From Terriglobia bacterium (GTDB lineage: Bacteria; Acidobacteriota; Terriglobia; Terriglobales; Acidobacteriaceae), in NCBI GenBank assembly GCA_020073015.1, contig JAIQFZ010000075.1, positions 1 through 57,001 on the forward strand: a stretch of 57,001 nt of DNA. Direction: 5' to 3'. Both the position numbers and the translations under genes were made by a program. Positions 26,860 through 35,872 of this stretch are shown here, piece after piece. The first letter of the stretch is position 1. Each line of letters begins with the position of its first letter. A model generated the notes under the pieces. The model was not told where the DNA came from. It did not search any database and saw nothing but the letters and a program-made list of their open reading frames with translations.

Positions 26860-27519
26860 CTACACCTTCAGCTTCTTCCGCACCAACTCCATAATAGCCG
26901 CATGCGTCTCTCCCGGCGTCCCGCGCGCATTGATCACCTGTACGCGGTGGGATTCGCGGGCGGCGATGGCGAGGTAGGCGCCTCGAACACGTCCGAAAAA
27001 GGCCCGGTTTTCCTGCTCGAAGCGGTTCTCGTCTTTGTCCGAGCGGCCGCTCTTGTGCTTACGATTGCGGCGGCGGGCGCGCGCCACGCTGAAACTGACT
27101 TCATTGTCGAGAAGGATCGTCAGGTCCGGTTGCAGATTGCCGCAGAGGATTTCGTGCAAGAGCAGGACGGGTTTGCTGCCCAGTTTTCGTCCTCCACCCT
27201 GGTAGGCCTCGGTCGAGTCAGTGAAGCGGTCGCAGAGCACGACCCGTCCCTCGGCGAGCGCGGGCAGAATCACCTCGTGAATATGCTGAGCGCGGGAGGC
27301 GAACATGAGAGCCATCTCAGCCAGTGGAGCGAGCCCGGAAGTCGCCGAGTGCAGCAACACTTCGCGGATCTTTTCGCCGGCGGCGGTGCCGCCTGGTTCG
27401 CGTGTGACGGTGACGGAGACGCCGTGGGCGCGCAGGGATCGCGCCAATTTCTCGATTTGCGTGCTCTTGCCGCTGCCATCGAGGCCTTCGAACGTAATAA
27501 ACTTTCCGCGTGGGGACAC
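26860..27519 (-). CDS. tmk: Thymidylate kinase
   Basis: Phosphorylates dTMP to dTDP (219 aa). The P-loop EGLDGSGKST is at residues 11-20, the DRF motif is in CDRFTDSTEAYQGGGR, and TREPGGTAAGEKIR is typical. The lid region is long and very basic (RARRRNRKHKSGRSDKDENR), longer than in E. coli. The start is GTG at 27519. It is transcribed toward holB. Confidence 0.93.
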   Translation of the reverse strand: MSPRGKFITFEGLDGSGKSTQIEKLARSLRAHGVSVTVTREPGGTAAGEKIREVLLHSATSGLAPLAEMALMFASRAQHIHEVILPALAEGRVVLCDRFTDSTEAYQGGGRKLGSKPVLLLHEILCGNLQPDLTILLDNEVSFSVARARRRNRKHKSGRSDKDENRFEQENRAFFGRVRGAYLAIAARESHRVQVINARGTPGETHAAIMELVRKKLKV

Positions 27520-27644
27520 GCCGGAAATGATAGCAGGGCAGCCGGTGTTCCATGCATGTCATCGCGAGGGCAACTGGACTGGTATATTCATGGGGCTGCA
27601 ATATCTAAATCGTCGTGGAGTGGTGAACAAATCCGGGAGGGAGA

Positions 27645-29525
27645 ATGATCTCACGCTGGGGTGGGGGAACACTTCTGAGTTTTGTATTCTTGTTCGCGTC
27701 CGCAGTGTCGGGTCTTGCCGCAACCGCCCCGACCATTGCGCTTTTCGTGGACGCTTCGGACGCGCCTCGCAAGCTCATCCACGTGCAACTGCGGATTCCA
27801 GCTTCTCCTGGAACCTTGACTCTCTACTATCCGAAATGGATTCCCGGGGAGCACGGGCCGACCGGCCCAATCCAGGACCTGACCGGATTGAAGTTCACGG
27901 CCAGCGGCAAGGTCTTGAAGTGGCGGCGCGATTTGCTGGACGGTTGGACATTCCACGTGGAAGTTCCAGCGGGCGAGAACGAGATCGCAGCCCATCTTGA
28001 ATATGCATCCCCAGCAGCGCTAAAGGGCGGGTACGGCTCCGGTTCCGCGGCAACAGAGAAGCTCTACACCCTCAATTGGAATACGCTGCTCCTGTATCCG
28101 AGCGGCTGGACTTCGGACCAACTCACCTACAATGCCAGCCTGAAGCTGCCATCGGGTTGGAAATTTGGAACCTCCCTGCCAGTTGCAAACCAGGCCGGAA
28201 GCGAGATCCATTTTGCGCCGATCTCCCTGACCATGCTGGTGGATGGCCCCGTCATCACCGGTGAGTATCTGAAAGTCGTTCCGCTCAGCACCGGCGAGCC
28301 GCCGGCTGAGATCGACGTGGCTGCCGACAGTTCCGCGGCGCTCGAGGCTCCCCCCCAGGTTTGGGAGCACTTGAAACAATTGGTTGCGCAGGCCGGGATT
28401 CTGTTTGGGGCGCGCCACTATCGCGATTACCACTTTCTGCTGACGCTCAGCGATCACGTCGCACATTTCGGGTTAGAGCATCACGAATCCAACGACAGCC
28501 GCATCAACGAGCGCTCCCTGGTGGAAGAGGACGGAAGGAACCTTTCCGCCGGACTTCTAGGGCATGAGTATGTGCACAGCTGGAACGGCAAGTACCGTCG
28601 CCCCGCCGATCTGGCCACTCCCGATTTCGAAAAGCCGATGCAGACGGACCTGCTCTGGGTGTACGAAGGTCTCACATCCTATCTGGGCGATGTGCTCACG
28701 GCGCGCAGTGGCGTGCGAACTCCCGAGCTGGCTCGAGACTCCCTCGCTCTAATCGCTGCCGACATCGACCATCGTTCGGGCAGAGTGTGGCGTGACTTGC
28801 AGGACACCGCCGATGGCGTTCCCGCGATGCAGGGCGCTACGGACGGATGGTACGATTTCCGCCGCGGACTCGATTACTACGCCGAAGATGTGCTGAACTG
28901 GCTGTGGGCCGATGTGATCATCCGCCAGCAAAGCAAAGGTGCCAAGTCTCTCGACGATTTCTGCAGGCTGTTTTACGGCGGGCAGAACAGCCCTCCGGCT
29001 TTGAAACCCTACACATTCGAAGACGTTGTGAATGCACTCAACCAGGTTGTGCCCTACGACTGGCACGGATTTTGGACGGAGCGGCTCACCAACCACGGAC
29101 CGGACGGCCCGCTCGGTGGCGTGAATGGCAGCGGCTGGAAACTCGTGTACGACGAGAATCCTTCGTACCTGACGACTGCCGAAGAACGCCGGCGCAAGAC
29201 GATCGATACGCAGTGCTCGGTGGGCCTGTTCCTGAAGGATAACGGCGGCGTGCAGGATACGGTCGAGGGGATGATTGCAGCCAAATCCGGTATCGGACCA
29301 GGAATGACTATCGTCGCCGTGAACGGTCACAAGTTCTCTTCGGACGCATGGCATGACGCCATCCGAGCGGCGAAGACCAGTGCAACCCCAATCGACCTGA
29401 TTGTTGAGAATACCGACTACTTCCGTACCGTGAAGCTCGACTATCACGGCGGGGACAAATATCCGCATCTCGTGCGGGACGAATCGAAGCCGGATCTGCT
29501 GACCGATATCCTCAAGGCCAAATAA
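27645..29525 (+). CDS. Secreted M61 family metallopeptidase with PDZ domain
   Basis: A 626-aa exported peptidase of the glycyl aminopeptidase family. The signal peptide is residues 1-26 (LLSFVFLFASAVSGLAA). The N-terminal beta domain starts APTIALFVDASDAPRKLIHV. Zinc site HEYVH is at 307-311 in GHEYVHSWNGKYRRP, with the following glutamate about 30-50 residues on (VYEGLTSYLGD). A degenerate PDZ domain near 510-600 (GPGMTIVAVNGHKFSSDAW) ends the protein. The ATG has a very strong ribosome site, GGGAGGGAG. It is expected in the periplasm. Confidence 0.92.
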   Translation: MISRWGGGTLLSFVFLFASAVSGLAATAPTIALFVDASDAPRKLIHVQLRIPASPGTLTLYYPKWIPGEHGPTGPIQDLTGLKFTASGKVLKWRRDLLDGWTFHVEVPAGENEIAAHLEYASPAALKGGYGSGSAATEKLYTLNWNTLLLYPSGWTSDQLTYNASLKLPSGWKFGTSLPVANQAGSEIHFAPISLTMLVDGPVITGEYLKVVPLSTGEPPAEIDVAADSSAALEAPPQVWEHLKQLVAQAGILFGARHYRDYHFLLTLSDHVAHFGLEHHESNDSRINERSLVEEDGRNLSAGLLGHEYVHSWNGKYRRPADLATPDFEKPMQTDLLWVYEGLTSYLGDVLTARSGVRTPELARDSLALIAADIDHRSGRVWRDLQDTADGVPAMQGATDGWYDFRRGLDYYAEDVLNWLWADVIIRQQSKGAKSLDDFCRLFYGGQNSPPALKPYTFEDVVNALNQVVPYDWHGFWTERLTNHGPDGPLGGVNGSGWKLVYDENPSYLTTAEERRRKTIDTQCSVGLFLKDNGGVQDTVEGMIAAKSGIGPGMTIVAVNGHKFSSDAWHDAIRAAKTSATPIDLIVENTDYFRTVKLDYHGGDKYPHLVRDESKPDLLTDILKAK

Positions 29526-29569
29526 GTGGGCAGCAACTTCGGGAGTTTCGAGGACGGACGAAATTGCCC

Positions 29570-29660
29570 ATCCAATCTTGGGTGGTGCGGACCCTCGGCA
29601 GCTGCGGTAACGGACTCGCTTTCAGTGCCGGCTTGAGCCGCTGCGGTCAGACTGCCATCC
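29570..29660. repeat. Short imperfect palindromes after the M61 gene
   Basis: Units such as GCAGCTGC and CCGGCTTGAGCCGCTG lie between the convergent M61 and rnhB genes. They are degenerate compared with the other copies. Confidence 0.5.
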
Positions 29661-29683
29661 GGAAAGTGCCTTTCAGCAGCATG

Positions 29684-30448
29684 CTAGGAGTCGGAGGCGG
29701 CTGCGAACACTTCCTCCTCGCCCGAGCCGTCGGAAGCCGGCTCGTCCAGCATGAAGCTGAGAACTTCCTGCGGTATCGGGGCGTTCCACACTGGTGCAAA
29801 CGATTGCCGGTGCAGCGGCGATGGGCCGTGCTCGCGTAGCGCCGCGATGTGATGTGTGGTGCTGTATCCCTTGTTCGAAGCCAGTCCATACATCGGGAAC
29901 ACCGGGTCCCAGGCGGAAATCATGCGATCGCGCTCGACCTTCGCGAGGATAGACGCGGCTGCGATCGAAGCCGAGAGCGCGTCCCCATGAATGATCGGCT
30001 GTTGAGGGAGATCGCAGTCGAGCCGGACTGCATCCACCAGAAGATAGTCCGCGGAGCACGCCAGTTGCTGCACCGCGTGCAGCATGGCCACGCGCGAAGC
30101 CTGGTAGATGTTGATCTGGTCGATGCGGGCCGAATCGACGGCTGCAATCGCGTAAGCGATCGAATGCTCGCGAATGCGCTGGGCCAGGTCTTCGCGGCGC
30201 TCGGCCGGAAGCAGTTTCGAGTCTCGCAACCCGCGAATCCGGTACGCAGGCTCGAGGATGACTGCGGCCGCAACGACCGGGCCGAAGAGCGATCCGCGGC
30301 CGACCTCATCGACTCCGGCAACGCGCTGAGCGCCCGATGCCCACGCCTGTTTCTCAAATTTCAGAGTGCACCGCAGTTTCTTCAGCAGGCGTAGCTTGGC
30401 TGCGGCAGGAGAAAGGCCGGCGTTCGAGTTCTTCGATCGGGAGGACAC
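29684..30448 (-). CDS. rnhB: Ribonuclease HII
   Basis: Cuts RNA in RNA-DNA hybrids, including single ribonucleotides. The catalytic acidic residues D47 and E48 are in GVDEVGRG; later ones are in LLVDAVRLD and the family motif ASILAKVERDRM is intact. The length of 254 aa includes an N-terminal lead of about 40 residues and an acidic C-terminal tail. The start is GTG at 30448 with no clear ribosome site, so the true start may be a little downstream. It is the last gene of the rpsP cluster, 139 bases after rplS. Confidence 0.92.
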   Translation of the reverse strand: MSSRSKNSNAGLSPAAAKLRLLKKLRCTLKFEKQAWASGAQRVAGVDEVGRGSLFGPVVAAAVILEPAYRIRGLRDSKLLPAERREDLAQRIREHSIAYAIAAVDSARIDQINIYQASRVAMLHAVQQLACSADYLLVDAVRLDCDLPQQPIIHGDALSASIAAASILAKVERDRMISAWDPVFPMYGLASNKGYSTTHHIAALREHGPSPLHRQSFAPVWNAPIPQEVLSFMLDEPASDGSGEEEVFAAASDS

Positions 30449-30587
30449 AGGCTTGCCAGCATCTTCGCCGAGGAAGACGCCTTACGCAAGCCCAGATTGC
30501 GCCCTGGGCCGCGCCCAGCAGCAGCCAGGTGTGCTTAAGACTGCCGGCGCCCGAGCGGACGCCGGTTGATCAGAAACGCGAAGCTGC

Positions 30588-30932
30588 CTACTCGACTTCC
30601 TTCAGGCGAGCCGCTTTGCCCCTCAGAGAGCGTAAGTAGTAAAGTTTGGCGCGGCGGACTTTGGATGAACGCACGACGTCAATCTTGTCGATCACCTTGG
30701 AGTCGAGGGGGAAGATCCGTTCCACACCCTGGCCAAAACTGATCTTGCGGACGGTAAAACTGGGTTGCGCGCCACGGCTGCGCGCGATGACGACGCCTTC
30801 GAACGCCTGCAACCGTTCTTTGTCGCCTTCCTTGATCTTGACCTGAACTTTGATGGTGTCCCCCGGACCAAACTTGGGAATGTCGGTGCGGCGACTCTTG
30901 GCCAGCAGCTTTTCGATGATCGCGTTTCGCAT
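30588..30932 (-). CDS. rplS: 50S ribosomal protein bL19
   Basis: A 114-aa ribosomal protein at the interface of the two subunits. The family marks [28 protein letters not shown] and [22 protein letters not shown] are complete. It begins 13 bases after trmD, with AAGGAAGAAGTT as ribosome site, in the usual trmD-rplS order. Confidence 0.97.
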   Translation of the reverse strand: MRNAIIEKLLAKSRRTDIPKFGPGDTIKVQVKIKEGDKERLQAFEGVVIARSRGAQPSFTVRKISFGQGVERIFPLDSKVIDKIDVVRSSKVRRAKLYYLRSLRGKAARLKEVE

Positions 30933-30945
30933 AACTTCTTCCTTC

Positions 30946-31779
30946 CTAACTCCTGCCCTTGATCTGGGCCAGCAATTCCTTATCTTCTTCGGTCAGCGCA
31001 ACCCGCTCGATCAGGTCGGGCCGGTTGCGCAGTGTCTTCGCCAATGCCGTTCTGCGGCGCCAGCGGCGAATCTGGTCGTGGTTGCCGTTCACCAGCACTT
31101 CCGGAACAACCATCCCCCGGAAATCCGCCGGCCGCGTGTAGTGCGGATAGTCCAGCAATCCGCCGGAAACACAAGTCGAACTCGGCCCCGATTCGCCGTC
31201 ACGTGTGGCGCGGGCATTCCTGCCCGCGAACGCGTCCTCCGTAAATGACTCCTGCCGAGTCGAAGCTTCGTTCCCGACAGCCCCTGGAATCAGTCGCGTG
31301 ACCGTATCCACAATCACCGCTGCGCCCAACTCACCGCCGCTCAGCACGTAATCGCCAATCGAGACTTCGCGATCGGCCAGATGCTCGCTGACGCGTTCAT
31401 CCACGCCTTCGTACCGTCCACAGATCAGCACGATCCGATCGAGCGCGGACAGTTCCGCAGCCAGGGACTGATCCAGCCTGCGTCCCTGCGCCGAAAGCAG
31501 GATGACTGACTGCTTAGCGTCTCCGACCACGCGCTCTGAGCGCCCAGCCAACTCGCCCAACGACTCCAGACATTCAAAGATCGGTTCCGGTTTCAGGACC
31601 ATGCCTTCGCCGCCGCCGAATGGGCGGTCATCCACGGTGCGGTGCTTATCTTTCGTAAAGTTCCGCAGATCGTGAATGCTGACTTCCACCAGACCCGTCT
31701 CACGAGCCCGGCGGACAATTCCGTAATCCAGTGGTCCGCGAAAGAAGTCGGGAAAGATCGTGAGAATGTCGATCTTCAT
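30946..31779 (-). CDS. trmD: tRNA (guanine37-N1)-methyltransferase
   Basis: Methylates G37 next to the anticodon, which prevents frameshifting. The knot domain carries [27 protein letters not shown] and [14 protein letters not shown]. Length is 277 aa against about 245, because a palindromic repeat is translated in frame around residues 183-192 (FAGRNARAT), between [11 protein letters not shown] and [11 protein letters not shown]. That is the flexible linker between the two domains, so function may be kept. It lies in the ribosome/tRNA cluster. Confidence 0.95.
   Translation of the reverse strand: MKIDILTIFPDFFRGPLDYGIVRRARETGLVEVSIHDLRNFTKDKHRTVDDRPFGGGEGMVLKPEPIFECLESLGELAGRSERVVGDAKQSVILLSAQGRRLDQSLAAELSALDRIVLICGRYEGVDERVSEHLADREVSIGDYVLSGGELGAAVIVDTVTRLIPGAVGNEASTRQESFTEDAFAGRNARATRDGESGPSSTCVSGGLLDYPHYTRPADFRGMVVPEVLVNGNHDQIRRWRRRTALAKTLRNRPDLIERVALTEEDKELLAQIKGRS
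31203..31230. repeat. Palindrome inside the trmD coding frame
   Basis: It is identical over 28 bases to the reverse complement of 19045-19072. The core is GCGGGCATTCCTGCCCGC. Confidence 0.88.
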
Positions 31780-31787
31780 TTCGAGAT

Positions 31788-31861
31788 CGTAGTTAGTAGT
31801 TCGTAGCTCGTAGTTCGTGAAAACTGCAGTTTTGGCTTGCGAGCTACGAACTCCGAACTAC
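31788..31861. repeat. Word-type hairpin starting at the rimM stop
   Basis: The arms share AGTTCGTAGCTCG as an exact inverted match. On the minus strand the first word begins with the TAG stop of rimM (TAGTTCGGAGTTCGTAGC). Confidence 0.75.
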
Positions 31862-32409
31862 CGGTTCACATCCAACAATCCTTCCGGCAACCGCATCCGA
31901 ACCTGCTTGCGTTCCAGATCCACTTTCTCCAGATACGCTTCCGCGAACGGAATCTCGTAAGGCAACTTCGCTCCGCCCGGCACAATCAGCAGCGGTGCTT
32001 CACCGGCTCCAAACTGCACGTCCTCAATCGGGCCAATCTCGCGCTCGACGTCAAACACCGTGCAACCGATCAGATCGCTCAGGTACGTCCAGCCCGGCTC
32101 CAACGGGGCGCGTTCACTGCTCGGCAGCTGAAGCTCAGCGCCCACCAGCGGCTCGGCATCGGAAATCGTCTCGACGCCCGCAAACTTCAGCACCAGAAAT
32201 CCCTTGTGCGGCCACAAATCCTCGACCGATACCTCGCGGCGCTCGCCCGTTTTCAGGAGCGCCCAAAGCCGCATGTCTTCCCGGATGCGGTCCGGAACAT
32301 CGGTGTGCAGCTCGACGGCGACTTCTCCGCGGCGTCCCTGGGTCTTGATCACCAGCGCCAGGGTAATAAACTCGCCGCTAGAGTTCTCTGTTGCGATGGG
32401 ACTCGCCAC
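31858..32409 (-). CDS. rimM: Ribosome maturation factor RimM
   Basis: Assists late assembly of the 30S head and binds S19 (183 aa). The N-terminal domain has ALVIKTQGRRGEVAVEL and the PRC-type C-terminal domain has GPIEDVQFGAGEAPLLIV and LPYEIPFAEAYLEKVDL. The start, a GTG at 32409, lies inside a word-type repeat, so the exact N-terminus is uncertain. It sits between khpA (17 bases upstream) and trmD, the usual order. Confidence 0.93.
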   Translation of the reverse strand: MASPIATENSSGEFITLALVIKTQGRRGEVAVELHTDVPDRIREDMRLWALLKTGERREVSVEDLWPHKGFLVLKFAGVETISDAEPLVGAELQLPSSERAPLEPGWTYLSDLIGCTVFDVEREIGPIEDVQFGAGEAPLLIVPGGAKLPYEIPFAEAYLEKVDLERKQVRMRLPEGLLDVNR

Positions 32410-32429
32410 TCGCTACCCGCCACTCGCTA
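32400..32429. repeat. Direct word repeat over the khpA stop and rimM start
   Basis: On the minus strand TAGCGAGTGGCGGG is followed by TAGCGAGTGGCGAG. The first TAG is the khpA stop, and the second unit contains the rimM GTG. Confidence 0.7.
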
Positions 32430-32678
32430 CTCAATAATCTCCAGCGCGTAGCGCTTGTTCTGCTTCGACCCCGCCGCGCTCAACACCGTGCGCAAGGCGC
32501 GGGCGACTCGGCCCGACCGCCCAATCACTTTGCCCAGATCGGCCTCAGCCACTTCCAGTTCGATGACGATTTCATCGCCATCCTCGTACTCGTCAATGAA
32601 AACCTCACCCGGCGTATCGACGAGCGCTTTGGCAATGTGCTCGATCAGCGCACGCGTGTTGGCAGCCTGCTCAATCAT
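32427..32678 (-). CDS. khpA: KH-domain RNA-binding protein KhpA
   Basis: An 83-aa single KH-domain protein. The RNA-binding GxxG loop is in GKVIGRSGRVARALR. The acidic first half (DEYEDGDEIVIELEVAEAD) and the rest match KhpA. It lies between rpsP and rimM as in many bacteria. A ribosome site, AGGAG, precedes the ATG. In other bacteria KhpA works with KhpB; no khpB is in the window. Confidence 0.93.
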   Translation of the reverse strand: MIEQAANTRALIEHIAKALVDTPGEVFIDEYEDGDEIVIELEVAEADLGKVIGRSGRVARALRTVLSAAGSKQNKRYALEIIE

Positions 32679-32716
32679 TCGGGCTCCTGAATGGCGATTC
32701 TTTCAACTGCACCTCC

Positions 32717-32775
32717 CCCGATTGTCATCCAACCTTCCCCTCTCGATTGTCATCCCGAGCGGAGCGAGGGATCTG
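32717..32775. repeat. Doubled CGATTGTCATCC unit
   Basis: CGATTGTCATCC occurs at 32720-32731 and 32744-32755; the second copy continues CGAGCGGAGCGAGGGATC. It lies between rpsP and khpA. Confidence 0.6.
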
Positions 32776-32803
32776 CAGTTGGACGTTGGACGAGGAGGAA
32801 AAG

Positions 32804-33055
32804 CTAGGCGACCGGCGCGGCCGCCGCTGGCACAGGCAGGGCAATCAGCTTCCGGACGCGGTCCGAGCACTGGGCGCCTTTTGAAACCCAGTAGTCGATG
32901 CGTTCGCGCTTCAGGTCCACGCTGGCCGGCGTGGTGCGCGGATTGTACGTGCCCACCACTTCCACCGAGCGGCCATTGCGCGCCCGTTCCTTCTCAATCA
33001 CCACCACACGGTAATACGGTTGTTTGCGCGCACCAATGCGCGCCAGTCGGATCAT
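32804..33055 (-). CDS. rpsP: 30S ribosomal protein bS16
   Basis: An 83-aa small-subunit protein. IRLARIGARKQPYYRVVV and the later ERIDYWVSKGAQ are typical. The tail is alanine- and proline-rich. It is the first gene of the cluster rpsP-khpA-rimM-trmD-rplS-rnhB. A GGAG ribosome site and a clear promoter at 33089-33117 stand upstream. Confidence 0.97.
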   Translation of the reverse strand: MIRLARIGARKQPYYRVVVIEKERARNGRSVEVVGTYNPRTTPASVDLKRERIDYWVSKGAQCSDRVRKLIALPVPAAAAPVA

Positions 33056-33088
33056 CGGAATGCTCCGGCGGGGTTAAGACAAACCATT

Positions 33089-33117
33089 ATTATGCCGGAG
33101 CTTAGCGCTTTTCGCAA
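33089..33117 (-). promoter_or_regulatory. Sigma70-type promoter of the rpsP cluster
   Basis: On the minus strand TTGCGA (33117-33112), a 17-base spacer and CATAAT (33094-33089) are found. The start of transcription would be near 33082, about 27 bases before the rpsP ATG. Confidence 0.75.
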
Positions 33118-33210
33118 TGGGGCCGCGGGTCCGTACTAACGGCACAGGGCATTCGATCTGATACGCTTCCATCCCGTACCCCAACGCCACCTCATTCGGA
33201 GCAAGGACGC

Positions 33211-33672
33211 ATGGCCGTCGAATTCCACTTGGCGCATCCAGAAGACCTGATCGAACTGGTCGCCATGATGAAAGAGCTTCAGCTCGACGACCCCTGGTCC
33301 TGCCGCTTCGACGAGCGCCTGGCCAGCAACGCGATGGACGAACTCCTGCGCAATCCCTCCCTCGGCCGAGTCTGGACCATCGCCGATGGCCTGGAAACCA
33401 TCGGCTACATCGTCATGGCCTTCGACTACAGCCTGGAGTATCGCGGCAAAGGCGCGTGGGTTGACGAGTTCTTTGTCCGTCGAACCCGTCGTGGCCAGGG
33501 AATCGGGGCCCAGGCGCTAGAGTTTTTCGCCGAGCAGGCCAGACAACTCGGCGTCACCGTCGTCCACCTGGAAGTGAATCACGGCAACCCCGCCATCGAA
33601 CTCTACCGCCGCATGGGCTTCGAAGAACACGAGCGCTATCTGATGACGAAGTGGATTACCGAGAAGCCGTGA
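33211..33672 (+). CDS. GNAT family N-acetyltransferase
   Basis: A 153-aa acetyl-CoA-dependent acetyltransferase. The acetyl-CoA binding motif is RRTRRGQGIGAQALEFF, and the C-terminal HLEVNHGNPAIELYRRMGFEEHERYLM is typical of small GNAT enzymes. The substrate is unknown. The ATG has AAGGA just upstream. It stands divergent from the rpsP promoter, with 93 bases between that promoter's -35 box and this start. Confidence 0.9.
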   Translation: MAVEFHLAHPEDLIELVAMMKELQLDDPWSCRFDERLASNAMDELLRNPSLGRVWTIADGLETIGYIVMAFDYSLEYRGKGAWVDEFFVRRTRRGQGIGAQALEFFAEQARQLGVTVVHLEVNHGNPAIELYRRMGFEEHERYLMTKWITEKP

Positions 33673-33774
33673 ACACTGCCAACTCGCGCTTTGTATCAGG
33701 GTATCGCCTTAGCGATGCCGTAAGTCGCGAGCCATCAAGGGGCTGCCGCTGCGATACGCCAAGGAGTCGCTGGA

Positions 33775-35082
33775 CTAGTTCTCGATGACGCGTCCCTGCT
33801 CGACGATCTGGCGGAGCAGGTCTTCAATTTCCTTTTCCGACGTGGCCGGATTCATGCAGGTGAACTTGAGGCATTGCCGTCCGCGAACTCGAGTGTGGCC
33901 GATCACGGCTACTCCTCGCTCGAACAGCTTCTGTCGAAGGGCGGAGTTCAGCGCGTCGCTGTCAGAGTCACGCGCAGGACGGTAGCGGAACACGACGCAT
34001 CCGTACTGGGGATTGTGCAGAAGTTCGAGCGCGGGACTATTGCGAATGAACGCAGCGGCATGCGCGGCCAGTCCGATCGTCCGGTCGACCATCTGCCCGA
34101 ACTTTTCGCGCCCCAGCACCTGGAACGAAAGCCAGAGTTTGAGCGCATCGAAGCGGCGGGTTGTGGACAGCGACTTGTTCACCAGGTTCGGGAAATCGGC
34201 CTGATCGAATCCTCTAAGAAGATCGCGATGGCGCCGTGAGAGCAACAACGCCGAGCCGTAAGCGGCATCAACGTGAAGCCACGCACCGGCTTCGCGCGCC
34301 AGTGATGCGATTTCGGCCAACGGATCAATCGACCCGAAGTCAGTTGTGCCCGCGGTGCCGACGATTGCCGCAGGAATCAGATCGTTGTCTTTGAGTCGTC
34401 GGAGCGATTTCGCGAGTTCGCCCGGAATCATGCGGTAATCGTCGTCAACACGAACTTTGATCACGGCGTCGGTTCCAAGTCCGAGTTGGGCGGCGGATTT
34501 CTCCACCGTGAAGTGCGCGACGTCCGAGCACAGGAAACGCAGACGGTTTGCCTGCGGCGGCAGTCCTCGGCGCTGCACGGACCACTGCCAGCGCGAGGAA
34601 ATGCAGAAATCGCGAGCAAGCAGCAATCCCATGAAGTTTGATTGCGTGGCGCCGGAGGTGAAGATCGCATCGGACCCAGCTGGTAGACCGGCCTCATCGC
34701 AGAGCCAGCGCGACATTGCCAGTTCGAGCACAGTGGCGGCGGGAGCCTGGTCGAACGAGTCCATCGACTGATTCAGTGCCGAAACGATAACCTCGGCAGC
34801 CAGGGAAGCAATCAGCGGTGGGCAATGAAGGTGAGCGATTGTGTTCGGGTGCGTCAGGACGATCGAGTTGGCGATCAGCGGACGCAAGCGGTTGAGACCT
34901 TCTTCAATCCCCGTCCCGTTCGTGGGCAAGATTTTGCTCTCCAGCAGTACTGCAAGTTCGTCCGCAGACTTGCCGGAGTAGGACCGGGAAGGCAGAGCTG
35001 CCAGAAGAGTGTCGACGGCCTTGGCGACGGCGTCGCGGTAGGCGGCGCCGTGAGTCGGAGTGAGGAAGTCGGTTTCGAACAT
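33775..35082 (-). pseudogene. PLP-dependent decarboxylase lacking the lysine segment
   Basis: A group II decarboxylase-like protein (435 aa) related to 2,4-diaminobutyrate and aromatic-amino-acid decarboxylases. TSGATQSNFMGLLLARD and HVDAAYGSALLLS are present, as are the later PNLVNKSLSTTRRFDALKLW and the C-terminal domain. Between RGFDQAD and PNLVNKS about 40 residues usually found in this family are missing, and with them the DxHK motif whose lysine binds PLP. The frame is kept. A protein could be made but should not work as a decarboxylase; an assembly error is also possible. ATG 35082 is chosen for its GAGG upstream. Confidence 0.75.
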
Positions 35083-35123
35083 TGCTGCCTCGCGACGATC
35101 GCGGTAGAACTCCCGCAGCAAGA

Positions 35124-35858
35124 CTAACCGATGCCCTCAAGCTTGCTCAGGATTTCGAGCGGCTCCGGCCTTTCTGTGTAGTCCTCGTTCGCGGAGGCGA
35201 AGAGAACCGTCCCGTCACCATCGATGATGTAGGTTGCGGGAATCGGTAGTGTCCAGCTGTCGTCGCCGTTTACCAGGGGAAGATTGACGAAGGTACGGCG
35301 ATAAAGGTCCTGCTGTTCTTGCGAGGCACGGTACGCCAGGCGATAAAGGTCCTGCTGTTCTTGCGAGGCACGGTACGCCAGTCCGAACTGGCGGGCGACT
35401 TCGTTATGGGTGTCCACCAGCAAGGGGAACGCGAGTTTGTGCTGGTCGTGCATGAAATAGGCCTGCTTCTCGGTCTGCGGCGAGATGGCCGCGAGAGAAG
35501 CTCCGGAGGCGACGATCTGCGCAGCTACGTAATTCATGGCCTCCATCTGCCCAACGCAGAAAGGACACCATCGCCCGCGAATGAACAGTAGAACCAGGCG
35601 TCCCTTCGCGAGCAGGTCCGACGAGGTGACCATCTTGCCGTCGTGGTCGTGGAGCGCGAACGGAAGAGACTTGGCCCCAACACCGAGCGCCCGGGCAGCG
35701 AAGCCCTGCGCCTTTAGTACGGCGATGGCGCGGTCGTGGATGGCCTGCACGTCAGCGGGAACATATTTGGCGATGAGTTCTTTGCGCTCCGCAAAGATCT
35801 GCCGCAGGGGGCGAGTGTCGTCGTAGGAACCGGATTCTGAGAGGGAACGCCACTTCAT
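35124..35858 (-). CDS. Peroxiredoxin-like protein with internal tandem duplication
   Basis: An AhpC/TSA-type thioredoxin-fold protein of 244 aa. The catalytic site is in FIRGRWCPFCVGQMEAMN, with the peroxidatic cysteine at CPFC. It begins with a helical lead of about 70 residues. A 14-residue block, LAYRASQEQQDLYR, is doubled in tandem, and its 42-base units are nearly identical, so the event is recent. The block lies in a helix-loop region after the core strand, and the effect on folding is unknown. It is followed 41 bases later by the decarboxylase-like gene. Confidence 0.88.
   Translation of the reverse strand: MKWRSLSESGSYDDTRPLRQIFAERKELIAKYVPADVQAIHDRAIAVLKAQGFAARALGVGAKSLPFALHDHDGKMVTSSDLLAKGRLVLLFIRGRWCPFCVGQMEAMNYVAAQIVASGASLAAISPQTEKQAYFMHDQHKLAFPLLVDTHNEVARQFGLAYRASQEQQDLYRLAYRASQEQQDLYRRTFVNLPLVNGDDSWTLPIPATYIIDGDGTVLFASANEDYTERPEPLEILSKLEGIG
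35299..35382. repeat. 42-bp tandem duplication
   Basis: Copies 35299-35340 and 35341-35382 agree at 41 of 42 bases and keep the reading frame of the peroxiredoxin gene. Confidence 0.95.
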
Positions 35859-35872
35859 GGGAATGGATGCTG

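Noticed and set aside
26902-27648. A 248-codon plus-strand frame over tmk
   Set aside because: It is antisense to tmk, whose P-loop and DRF motifs are plain.
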